NCBI GenBank assembly: GCA_002311335.1
Contig: DBZX01000076.1
Span: 30,858-52,673, forward strand
Reading direction: 5' to 3'
Length of the DNA: 21,816 bases
From: a bacterium UBP10_UBA1149
GTDB taxonomy: Bacteria > Desulfobacterota > Binatia > UBA1149
The translations under genes were made by a program, and so were the position numbers. Positions 9,895 to 16,405 of the stretch are shown here, piece after piece; the first letter of the stretch is position 1; the number at the start of each line of letters is the position of its first letter. The notes beneath the pieces are model-generated. The model worked only from the letters and a program-made list of their open reading frames with translations. It was not told where the DNA came from and ran no database searches.

Positions 9895-12036
9895 TCAAGC
9901 CGCAGCCACGGTTACAGGCACGCCGTTGAGCACCGCGTTGCCCGTCAGGCCCTCGGTCTGGGCCTCGTCGGTGAGGTCATTTACCGACACCCCACCGGCT
10001 TCTGCCGCCACCTTCATGCGGGTTCCGGGGCGGTCGTGCCCCCAGCCGTGGGGAATGCTGACCACCCCGACCATAATCTCGTCGCTCAGCTCCACCGGAA
10101 TATCCACCCTTCCCACGCGGCTCTGAACGCTCACCAGCTGCCCATCCGCCAGGTCCAGGCGCGAGGCATCGGCCGGATTGATCAGCGCCGTGCAGCGGGG
10201 CTTGCCCTCGGCCAGGCTCGGACAGTTGTGCATCCAGGAGTTGTTTGACCGCAGGTGCCGTCGGCCAACCAGCAGCATGCCGTTGCCCTCGGCATCGGGC
10301 TCAGTCACCTGCCCCACCCTTTTTCGGGCAAAGTCAGCGGCCAGACGTTCGAGCTCTCCCTCGACCATGTCACCGGCAAGCTTGACGCGTCCGTCGTCGT
10401 GGAGCACGACCCGCGCCAGGCCACCTGTCTTGAGCGCACCCAGGTCCAGCCCCGAGGGATGCTCGGAGAGTTTCTCAACCGTCAGCCCGTGCTCACCACC
10501 GGCGAGCATCATGTCGATCACCTCGGTAACCGTTGCCGACATGGCCTGGGCGGGGTCGGCCTCGGGCTCGCCGCCCGAAGCGGCGGCGTCTTCGTTACGC
10601 AGCCGGACGAGCTCGGACAGCAAGCCACGGCTGATTTCCCACTCGCTCAGCTCGCCATCCGCGGCCTCAAAAACCGGCTGGCTGAAACGAGCGGTGTCGC
10701 GCACGGCCAGTTGATGAAACGCCAGGCTGTACTGCGGATTCATGAGCGAATTTCTCGGCGGCAGTATCACGTTGGCAAACCTGGTGGTCTCGTTGAGCGC
10801 GGGGTCGAGACTGACCATGAAGTCGAGTCCCTCCAGCGCGCCCTCCAGTCGCCGACCGTTGGGCGTAGACAATACCGGGTTGCCGGCCATCGTGACCAGG
10901 CCACGCAACTGCCCTTCACCAGGCGTATCCATTTCTTCGGCCATGGTGGCCGCTGGGATCTCGCCGGCGAACTCGGGCATGCCGCGCACCCGCGACTTCC
11001 AGCGACCGTACCTGCCACGCGAACGGTTGGGTATCGCGGCGTGGGGAAACATCAGGCCGCCTTCCCGGTCGACCTTGCCCGTGAGCAGGTTAACGGCAAG
11101 GGACAGCACGCTGACCAGCGTGCCGTAGGGCTGCAGGCAGGTGCCGATGCGGGGGTACACGGCCGCCGCCGGCTCGTCGGTAAAATCCTTGACGAGCTCG
11201 CGGATGTCGGCCGCGGCAATTCCCGTGAGCAGCTCCACTGCTTCGGGGGTGTAATTCGCGGCGTGCTGTTCGATGAGCTCAGCGCCGTCGATCAGCCCGT
11301 CGGCCGCGCCGGGCGCAACCAGGCCATCGGCAAAAATGACGTTGAGCATGGCCAGCAGCAACAGCGGGTCGGTGGATGGTCGTATGAACAGGTGGCGATC
11401 GGCCAGGCGCGCGGTCTCGGTGCGGCGCGGGTCTATGACGACCACCTTGCCGCCGCGTTTCTGTATGGCCCGCAGGCGGCCACGGATGCCAGGGGCGGTC
11501 ATGAAGCTACCGTTCGAGGCCAGCGGGTTGGCGCCCATAATGATCAGCATTCGGCAGCGGTCGACGTCGGGGACTGCGATGGTCAACTGGCCACCGAACA
11601 CCTGCTGGGCCGCCAGCATGTGGGGGAACTGGTCGACCGTCGACGCGCTGAAACGCACATGGCTGTCCAGCGTGCGAATGAGCATGGCGGCCGACAACTG
11701 GGCCGGCAGGTTGTGTACCGTGGGGTTACCGAAGTAGGTGGCCAGCGTGTCGCGACCGCCGGTTTTCTGCACAGCGTGCAATCCCTGCGCGGCGACACGA
11801 AAGGCCTCGTCCCACTCCACTTCCCGCCAGCTGTCGCCCTCGCGAATCACCGGGCGACGCAGGCGGTCGGGGTCTTCGTGCAGGTCGACGAGCGCAAATA
11901 CCTTGGGACATATGTAGCCCCGCGACAAGGGGTCGTTCTCGTCTCCCTCGATTTTTACGACACGGTCCTGCTCGGTCTCCACGAGGATTCCACAGCAGGC
12001 TTCACACAGGTTGCAGGTACGATGATGTAGCGGCAT
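9895..12036 (-). CDS. Molybdopterin oxidoreductase (DMSO reductase family)
   Basis: Molybdenum or tungsten bis-MGD enzyme, 713 residues from the chosen start. The N-terminal [4Fe-4S] motif is Cys8-x2-Cys11-x3-Cys15-x27-Cys43. It is followed by the molybdopterin domains (GNPTVHN near 115, GANPLASNG near 185, VIDPRRTETA near 220, a PNGRR segment mid-protein) and a C-terminal dinucleotide-binding domain with the PHGWGHDRPGT motif. There is no twin-arginine signal, so it is probably cytoplasmic. The molybdenum ligand is not obvious from motifs, so the reaction cannot be named. No electron-transfer or membrane subunit is adjacent, and no cofactor-synthesis gene is in the window. ATG 12034-12036 was chosen because the Cys motif starts seven residues later; ATG 12081 is an alternative. 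Neither has a strong Shine-Dalgarno. Divergent from apaG. Confidence 0.93.
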   Translation of the reverse strand: MPLHHRTCNLCEACCGILVETEQDRVVKIEGDENDPLSRGYICPKVFALVDLHEDPDRLRRPVIREGDSWREVEWDEAFRVAAQGLHAVQKTGGRDTLATYFGNPTVHNLPAQLSAAMLIRTLDSHVRFSASTVDQFPHMLAAQQVFGGQLTIAVPDVDRCRMLIIMGANPLASNGSFMTAPGIRGRLRAIQKRGGKVVVIDPRRTETARLADRHLFIRPSTDPLLLLAMLNVIFADGLVAPGAADGLIDGAELIEQHAANYTPEAVELLTGIAAADIRELVKDFTDEPAAAVYPRIGTCLQPYGTLVSVLSLAVNLLTGKVDREGGLMFPHAAIPNRSRGRYGRWKSRVRGMPEFAGEIPAATMAEEMDTPGEGQLRGLVTMAGNPVLSTPNGRRLEGALEGLDFMVSLDPALNETTRFANVILPPRNSLMNPQYSLAFHQLAVRDTARFSQPVFEAADGELSEWEISRGLLSELVRLRNEDAAASGGEPEADPAQAMSATVTEVIDMMLAGGEHGLTVEKLSEHPSGLDLGALKTGGLARVVLHDDGRVKLAGDMVEGELERLAADFARKRVGQVTEPDAEGNGMLLVGRRHLRSNNSWMHNCPSLAEGKPRCTALINPADASRLDLADGQLVSVQSRVGRVDIPVELSDEIMVGVVSIPHGWGHDRPGTRMKVAAEAGGVSVNDLTDEAQTEGLTGNAVLNGVPVTVAAA

Positions 12037-12104
12037 GGGGGCAGCTTGCCACAGCGGCGTTGCCCACGGAACAGTTGCCATTCCAAGGGGGTACCCTTCC
12101 AATC

Positions 12105-12141
12105 GGGCCCGCGGAACGGGGGCCCGCAGAACGGGGCCCGC
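12105..12141. repeat. Short tandem repeat in the molybdoenzyme/apaG divergent region
   Basis: Three copies of GGGCCCGC begin at 12105, 12120 and 12134, the first two followed by RGAACGG, giving a 14-15 base unit. Each copy contains the palindrome GGGCCC. It lies between two divergent genes, so it could be an operator array, a replication-slippage product, or neutral. Confidence 0.6.
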
Positions 12142-12219
12142 AGCGTCAACAGGGTCCGGGTCGGCCACCGCTGCACGATCCCAATTGCGCACTACCGGCG
12201 GCTGCTGCTAAAAGAAAGC

Positions 12220-12603
12220 GTGCCCAGTGAAATCACAAAAGGAATCGAAATTGCGGTACGGGTTGCCTACATTGCCCAACAGTCCGACCCGGCCCGGGAC
12301 CGCTACGTGTTTGCCTACCACGTCACGATTGGCAACCAGTCAGAGCACAGCGTACAGCTGCTCGACCGCCACTGGGTTATCAGCGAGCAGGACGGCTCGG
12401 TGCGCGAAGTGGAAGGCCAAGGCGTGGTCGGGGAACAGCCGGTGCTCGAACCAGGCGAGGAACACCAGTACAGCAGCGGTGCGATACTGGGTTGTCCCGA
12501 TGGCAGCATGCAGGGCAGCTACGGCATGATAGGCGAGGATGGCGAGACCTTCCGGGTGACCATACCCCGCTTCGAGCTGAACATGCCGCGCACCCTGCAC
12601 TGA
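12220..12603 (+). CDS. apaG: ApaG domain protein
   Basis: 127 residues, the standard ApaG length. Conserved features are RYVFAYHVTIGN (~28-39), VQLLDRHWVI (~46-55), VEGQGVVGEQP (~63-73), YSSGAILG (~83-90), GSMQGSYGMI (~94-103) and the end IPRFELNMPRTLH. ApaG has an FnIII-like beta sandwich. It was linked to cobalt/magnesium efflux in enterobacteria, and its biochemical role is still unclear; the same domain occurs in some F-box proteins. The start is GTG 12220 (PSEITKGIEI); an open frame continues upstream to 12046 but carries the tandem repeat and is not protein-like. An A/G-rich stretch precedes the GTG. It is not next to ksgA or apaH here, unlike in E. coli. It converges on glutathione reductase with 20 bases between the stops. 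Confidence 0.95.
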   Translation: MPSEITKGIEIAVRVAYIAQQSDPARDRYVFAYHVTIGNQSEHSVQLLDRHWVISEQDGSVREVEGQGVVGEQPVLEPGEEHQYSSGAILGCPDGSMQGSYGMIGEDGETFRVTIPRFELNMPRTLH

Positions 12604-12623
12604 TCGAAGGAGCGTGATCCCCT

Positions 12624-13979
12624 TCAGAGGGTGACGAGTTCTTCGGCGCTGCTCGGGTGAATGCCCACCGTGGCGTCAAACTGGGCCTTGGTAGCGCCGG
12701 CCTTCATGGCAACGGCTACGCCCTGTATGATCTCGGGCGCGTCGGGTCCGGTCATGTGACATCCCACCACCGTGTCGTCGCTTTCGCGCACGACCAGTTT
12801 CATGAACACCGGCGCGCGGCGACCGGTGAGCGAGTGCAGCAGCGGATTGAAGCGCGTGCTGCAGGCGCGCACGCCATTTTCGCCCCAACGTTCGCGCGCC
12901 TGTTCTTCGCTCAGACCCACGGTGGCTATGGGCGGCTCGCTGAACACCGCCGTGGGTATGCCCTCGTAGTCCATCACGCTGTCCTTGCCGCCGAACTCGC
13001 GGTCGGCCAGCGCGCGACCTTCCTGTATGGCCACCGGTGTCAGCATCACGCGCCCGGTGAGATCGCCCACGGCAAACACCCCCTCAACGTTGCTACGCAA
13101 GCCCTCGTCCACAAGCACCTGCCCCTGCGGGCCCGTGGCCACGCCGACCGCTTCGAGGCCCAGGCCCTCGGTGTCAGGCTTACGCCCGGTTGCATAAAGG
13201 ACCACGTCGCTCGTGATCTCAGACGCCTGTTCGCCGCTTTTCAACTGCACGGTCAGCCCGCCATCGCCGCGCTCTATGCCCTCGACCACGCTGTTCGCAC
13301 AGAGTTTTATACCCGAATCACCCATGCGCTCGGCCAGTTCGGCGCGGATGTCTTCATCGAAGCCGCGAAGTGGCAGCTCACGCCGGTAGACGAGCGAGGT
13401 GTCGGTACCGAGCGCCGATAATACGCCGGCCAGCTCAACGGCTATGTAGCCGGCACCGACCACCACGGCTCTCGCCGGCTGCTCGGCGAGTTCAAAAAAT
13501 CCATCGCTGGTAATCGCGTGCTCCACGCCCGGCAGCGTGGGCAGCACGGGCCGGCTGCCGGTAGCGAGCAGCACCCTGTCTGCTTTTATCTCACGGCCAT
13601 CGACCTGCACGCTGCCCGGACCGCAAAGCCTGGCCCTGCCGTGCAGCAACTCCACGCCGGCCTCGGCCAGCAAGCGCTCGTGCACGCCCTCGAGTCTGCC
13701 GACCTCGGCGTCGCGAGCGGCCACCAGTGCCGGCCAGTCGAGCTCGGCCGGGCCGCTGGATCGCCAACCATAAGCGGCCGCGTCATGGGCCGAGTGGGCG
13801 TACGAGGCCGCAAAGAACATCAGCTTCTTGGGAATGCAGCCGCGTATGACGCAGGTGCCGCCCAGGCGGTCGCCTTCGACCAACAGCACGCGCGCGCCGT
13901 AAGACGCCGCCCGCTTGGCCGTGGCCAATCCACCGCTGCCGCCGCCGATGACGAGAAGATCAGGATTTGATTGAGCCAT
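12624..13979 (-). CDS. gor: Glutathione-disulfide reductase
   Basis: FAD enzyme that reduces glutathione disulfide with NADPH in the cytoplasm; 451 residues, the normal length. FAD motif GGGSGG is at 12-17 and the redox disulfide is Cys43-Cys48 in GGTCVIRGCIPKK. The NADPH site is GAGYIAVE (~177-184), with the Arg pair in VYRRELPLRGFD marking NADPH preference. A second FAD motif is VFAVGDLTG, and the C-terminal active-site His441-Glu446 is in GIHPSSAEEL. The CVIRGC variant and LRGFD are typical of the plant/cyanobacterial/proteobacterial glutathione reductase group rather than lipoamide or mercuric reductase. ATG 13977-13979 has no Shine-Dalgarno. A self-complementary G/C run (about 14021-14043) lies in its presumed leader. 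It converges on apaG. Confidence 0.93.
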   Translation of the reverse strand: MAQSNPDLLVIGGGSGGLATAKRAASYGARVLLVEGDRLGGTCVIRGCIPKKLMFFAASYAHSAHDAAAYGWRSSGPAELDWPALVAARDAEVGRLEGVHERLLAEAGVELLHGRARLCGPGSVQVDGREIKADRVLLATGSRPVLPTLPGVEHAITSDGFFELAEQPARAVVVGAGYIAVELAGVLSALGTDTSLVYRRELPLRGFDEDIRAELAERMGDSGIKLCANSVVEGIERGDGGLTVQLKSGEQASEITSDVVLYATGRKPDTEGLGLEAVGVATGPQGQVLVDEGLRSNVEGVFAVGDLTGRVMLTPVAIQEGRALADREFGGKDSVMDYEGIPTAVFSEPPIATVGLSEEQARERWGENGVRACSTRFNPLLHSLTGRRAPVFMKLVVRESDDTVVGCHMTGPDAPEIIQGVAVAMKAGATKAQFDATVGIHPSSAEELVTL

Positions 13980-14105
13980 AACAGTGCCGTGCTAGACGGG
14001 TCAGCCGCGGTACACAAGCCAGGGGGCCGACAGGCCAGCCCCCTCGACCTGCCTTGCCCGCCCTTTATTTTGTTTTTACTGTATTATTCAGCTTCGGGGA
14101 AGGCC

Positions 14106-14139
14106 AAAAAAAAGGGAGCCTCTCCGAAGTGAGGCTCCC
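14106..14139 (-). terminator. Strong intrinsic terminator with UUCG loop, minus strand
   Basis: Perfect 9-bp stem: 14114-14122 (GGGAGCCTC) with 14131-14139 (GAGGCTCCC). Read on the minus strand the loop closes as C(UUCG)G after an A/A mismatch, and the stem is followed immediately by eight U (14106-14113). The UUCG loop and the U-run are correct only on the minus strand. It ends whatever is transcribed leftward from 14140 upward and insulates glutathione reductase. Confidence 0.9.
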
Positions 14140-14478
14140 CCTGCCGTAGGTCGTGTGAAGGAGAATGGCAGTGACTCAAGATTGCACCACTTGCAGAGCG
14201 AATCCCAGTCGATTTCGCACCGACCCCCGAGCAGGCTCGGCTTGCCCGCGATTTAGCAGAGCGCAGTTCGTCGAGCCAGGGGTGGAGGCCGCCGAGGGCT
14301 ACCCCCCCAACCGGATGGGTCGCTCTAAGTGTTTGTTTCTTATCGTATTTTTCCACATCGGCGAAAAGCCCGCGAAACACGCGGCTTTGCCGGGGGGGCA
14401 ACTGCGGGAGCCCGCAAGACAGGCGGCCAAGCGCTTGGTCGGCTTGAATCGGCAGCCATCTGCGGGCAGGCAGAGCCT
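14106..14478 (-). ncRNA. Candidate non-coding RNA or long 3' UTR ending at the UUCG terminator
   Basis: A strong minus-strand terminator has no coding gene upstream on its strand within 747 bases; the nearest is the metallo-hydrolase ending at 14887, beyond an opposite-strand gene. The intervening minus-strand sequence can form several hairpins, including one at about 14364-14387 with AAAGC and CGCG arms, and a GGCTCG/CGAGCC pairing between about 14272 and 14233. The 5' end is not defined and I could not place a promoter. The alternative is that the metallo-hydrolase transcript runs through as a long antisense 3' UTR. The terminator is seen; the RNA is inferred. Confidence 0.35.
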
Positions 14479-14877
14479 GTGGATACAACTCTCGAAGACC
14501 CCTCTATCACGCACGTAATAGACCTGCTCTACGAGGCCCAGGCCTCGCGCGACCTCGCCGCCTGGCTCGACCTGTTTGCCACCGACGCGGTGGTGCACGA
14601 CCCCGTCGACTCGCCAGCAGCCGAGGGCCACGAGGCCATAGCCGAATTGTGGAAGCAGTTCACCGGGCCGTTCTCATCCTACCAACGGCGTCCCGAGCGG
14701 GTGCTGCAGAGCAGGGGCGGCGCGGCCGTTTACTGGACCGGTACTGCCACCACTGAGTCAGGCGAGACCGACTGCGAAGGCATCGACGTATTCGAGTTCA
14801 ACGACGACGGTAAGATCCGCGCGTTGATGTCCTGGTGGGATCCAGCCGGCCTGCTGCTCAAACTCGCGGGCGAGTAG
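14479..14877 (+). CDS. NTF2/SnoaL-like small protein
   Basis: 132 residues with the NTF2-like layout: an N-terminal helix pair (ITHVIDLLYEAQASRDLAAWLDLFA), the AVVHDP strand typical of SnoaL and ketosteroid-isomerase-like folds, a GHEAIAELWKQF helix, then strands ending in GKIRALMSWWDP. The cone-shaped pocket of this fold hosts isomerases, cyclases and binding proteins; no definite catalytic set can be assigned. No signal peptide. The start is GTG 14479 (DTTLEDPSITH), since no ATG is available at the expected N-terminus. A small hairpin (CAGGC/GCCTG, 14468-14480) overlaps the start codon, so the start is less certain. It converges on the metallo-hydrolase with nine bases between the stops. 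Confidence 0.8.
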   Translation: MDTTLEDPSITHVIDLLYEAQASRDLAAWLDLFATDAVVHDPVDSPAAEGHEAIAELWKQFTGPFSSYQRRPERVLQSRGGAAVYWTGTATTESGETDCEGIDVFEFNDDGKIRALMSWWDPAGLLLKLAGE

Positions 14878-14886
14878 TCGCCTGGC

Positions 14887-15795
14887 TCATACGCGGCGAA
14901 AGCGTCCATCTTCTTCCCTGGTCAGCTCGCCGCGTGCGATCAAGCGCTCGGCGTGCCGCTCCATCATCACGCGCTCGGCGAAGGGCTGCCAGGGTATGTG
15001 CTCGTAGCGCTTGCCGTACACCACGCACTCACGCGCGATCTCTCCCAGGCTGCGCGGCTCTTCGGTCAACTCGAGCAAGCGCCGGTCGCGATGATCGACC
15101 ACGGCCAGGTAACGGTCGACGGCGCCAACGAGATCGTCTTCTATGACGCCCGCTTCATGAAAACTCACGAAGGCCCGCAACCCTGGAGCCATGTCACGCA
15201 GCATCTCGAGCGAAGCAACCGTTTCGTCGAGGCTCGCAGAGGCGTCGGCGTAGTAAGGCCCGAAGGTGGTCAGATCGAGATCGCCCACGAAGACTATGTC
15301 GTCGGGCTCAAAACGAACTACCAGGTGCCCAGCCGTGTGGCCGGGCGTGTGCAGCAGGTGCACGCGGTTACGTCCGGTGTCGATAACCTCGCCGTCCACG
15401 GCTGAGCGCGCGTCTGGACGGGGGCGAAAGTTGAACTTGTCTACCGTTATCTGCCGCCACAGCGTGTCGAACTCCTCGTCCATGCCGTAACCGGCCATGA
15501 GCGCGTCCAGCGAGGCCATGAGCGGGGCATCGTTCTCGTGCAGCATCAGCTCTGCGTCTTCAAAGACCGAGTTTCCGGCAAAGTGATCCTCGTGCGCGTG
15601 GCTGTTGATGACCAGGTCGACCTTGCGGCTCGTGACCGACGCGCCGGCCTCGGCCACGTCGAGCGACGGGTCTACGACCAGGCACAAGTCGTCTTCGAGC
15701 AGCAGCGAGTTGCCCGATGGGTACTTGCCACCGCGCGATCCGCCGAGCAGGTGCAGGTCACCCCGCTCACCCAGGCCGAGCCGCTCCACGCCCAC
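14887..15795 (-). CDS. Metallo-beta-lactamase-fold hydrolase
   Basis: 302 residues with a complete MBL metal site: His66-x-His68-x-Asp70-His71 (HAHEDH), His153 in HTPGHTAGH, Asp172 in GDLDL, and His213 in SFHEAG. A C-terminal helical domain (~225-302) with a winged-helix look (ERLIARGELTREEDGRFRRV) resembles the LACTB2-like tail of many bacterial MBL hydrolases. The likely chemistry is hydrolysis of a thioester, lactone or phosphodiester; the sequence does not decide. The start is GTG 15793-15795, which directly follows the TGA of the AhpD-like gene, so translation is probably coupled. No signal peptide. Confidence 0.9.
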   Translation of the reverse strand: MGVERLGLGERGDLHLLGGSRGGKYPSGNSLLLEDDLCLVVDPSLDVAEAGASVTSRKVDLVINSHAHEDHFAGNSVFEDAELMLHENDAPLMASLDALMAGYGMDEEFDTLWRQITVDKFNFRPRPDARSAVDGEVIDTGRNRVHLLHTPGHTAGHLVVRFEPDDIVFVGDLDLTTFGPYYADASASLDETVASLEMLRDMAPGLRAFVSFHEAGVIEDDLVGAVDRYLAVVDHRDRRLLELTEEPRSLGEIARECVVYGKRYEHIPWQPFAERVMMERHAERLIARGELTREEDGRFRRV

Positions 15796-16368
15796 TCAGG
15801 CTTCGCCGACGCGATCCATCACGCGCCGCTGCTCATCGGGGCCGGGCACGCCGCCAGCCTCGAGTTCCACGCCGGTGCTCTCGAGAAAACGACTCACCAT
15901 GGTGTAGAAGCCCACGGCCACCAACAGCTCCACCACCTGGCGATCACCGAGAGCGGCGCGAAGTTTTTCGAGGGTTGCGTCGCCCAGGCGGGCGTCAGCC
16001 AACAGCTCGTCTGCTGCCGCGATGACGTCGCGCTCCAGTTCCGAAAACGCGTCGGAGTCGGCCTCGCCCTGCTCGAGAGCGTCCACCTGGGCCTGGGTCA
16101 CGCCGCAGGCCATGCCCATGGGAACGTGCTGGGCCCACTCGTAACCGGCACCGGCCACGCGGGCCACGCGAAGTATGGCGATCTCCCTCAGCGTGGCATC
16201 GAGCTCGAGGCCACCGAGCACCACCGCGCCCATGTCCTGAAAACCCGCCAGCAGGCCCGGCGACCACGCCAGCATGCGAAAAATATTGAGCGGCCGGCCG
16301 AGCGCGTTCAGGCGCCGGGTGGTCTGCTCGTCGAGCGTGTCGAGGTCGGGGTAATCAAGTCTAGCCAA
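15796..16368 (-). CDS. Carboxymuconolactone decarboxylase / AhpD-like protein
   Basis: 190 residues, all helical, with the CMD core LREIAILRVARVAGAGYEWAQH (~61-82) and a second half-repeat-like helix set. In the AhpD branch this region carries a CxxC pair that reduces peroxiredoxin; here it reads GAGYEWAQH with no CxxC, so thiol peroxidase activity is unlikely. The EWAQH form is common in gamma-carboxymuconolactone decarboxylase-like proteins of unknown substrate. The start is TTG 16366-16368 with AAGGAG seven bases upstream. The stop abuts the GTG of the downstream MBL hydrolase, and the nuclease gene ends 37 bases upstream, so the three form a tight cluster. Confidence 0.9.
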   Translation of the reverse strand: MARLDYPDLDTLDEQTTRRLNALGRPLNIFRMLAWSPGLLAGFQDMGAVVLGGLELDATLREIAILRVARVAGAGYEWAQHVPMGMACGVTQAQVDALEQGEADSDAFSELERDVIAAADELLADARLGDATLEKLRAALGDRQVVELLVAVGFYTMVSRFLESTGVELEAGGVPGPDEQRRVMDRVGEA

Positions 16369-16374
16369 TGTACT

Positions 16375-16380
16375 CTCCTT
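16375..16380 (-). promoter_or_regulatory. Strong ribosome binding site fixing a TTG start
   Basis: On the minus strand AAGGAG lies six bases before the TTG start of the AhpD-like gene (GTACA plus one base between). It is the best Shine-Dalgarno in the window, and with no nearby in-frame ATG it decides the start. Confidence 0.7.
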
Positions 16381-16405
16381 TGTCGGCCCGGAAAGAAGAC
16401 AGCTA

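Larger units (their letters stand above)
13980..14478. other. 499-base gene-free, hairpin-rich stretch
   Basis: No convincing protein on either strand. From left to right it holds a 6-base G/C hairpin in the glutathione reductase leader (about 14021-14043), an AT-rich patch (14065-14090), a strong minus-strand terminator (14106-14139), a possible RNA region (14140-14478), a hairpin with AAAGC/GCTTT and CGCG arms (about 14364-14387), and the 12-base palindrome CCAAGCGCTTGG (14427-14438). I see no tmRNA, RNase P, 6S or SRP RNA signature. Confidence 0.5.

Noticed and set aside
9695..9898. 67-codon minus-strand frame whose TTG overlaps the molybdoenzyme stop
   Set aside because: The overlap would suit coupling, but the translation is rich in Arg, Ser, Gly and Cys with no hydrophobic core, and it runs into a hairpin-rich region.
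10255..12030. 591-residue open frame on the + strand
   Set aside because: Antisense shadow of the molybdoenzyme; no recognisable domain, and composition typical of complementary high-GC codons.
14106..14478. tmRNA, RNase P RNA, 6S RNA or SRP RNA
   Set aside because: I looked on both strands for the alanine-type tag frame, GAGGAAAGTC, the SRP GGAAG core and the 6S layout; none is present.
14084..14488. 134-codon minus-strand frame in the gene-free stretch
   Set aside because: It runs through the terminator hairpin and its U-run, has no protein-like pattern, and is better explained by non-coding RNA.
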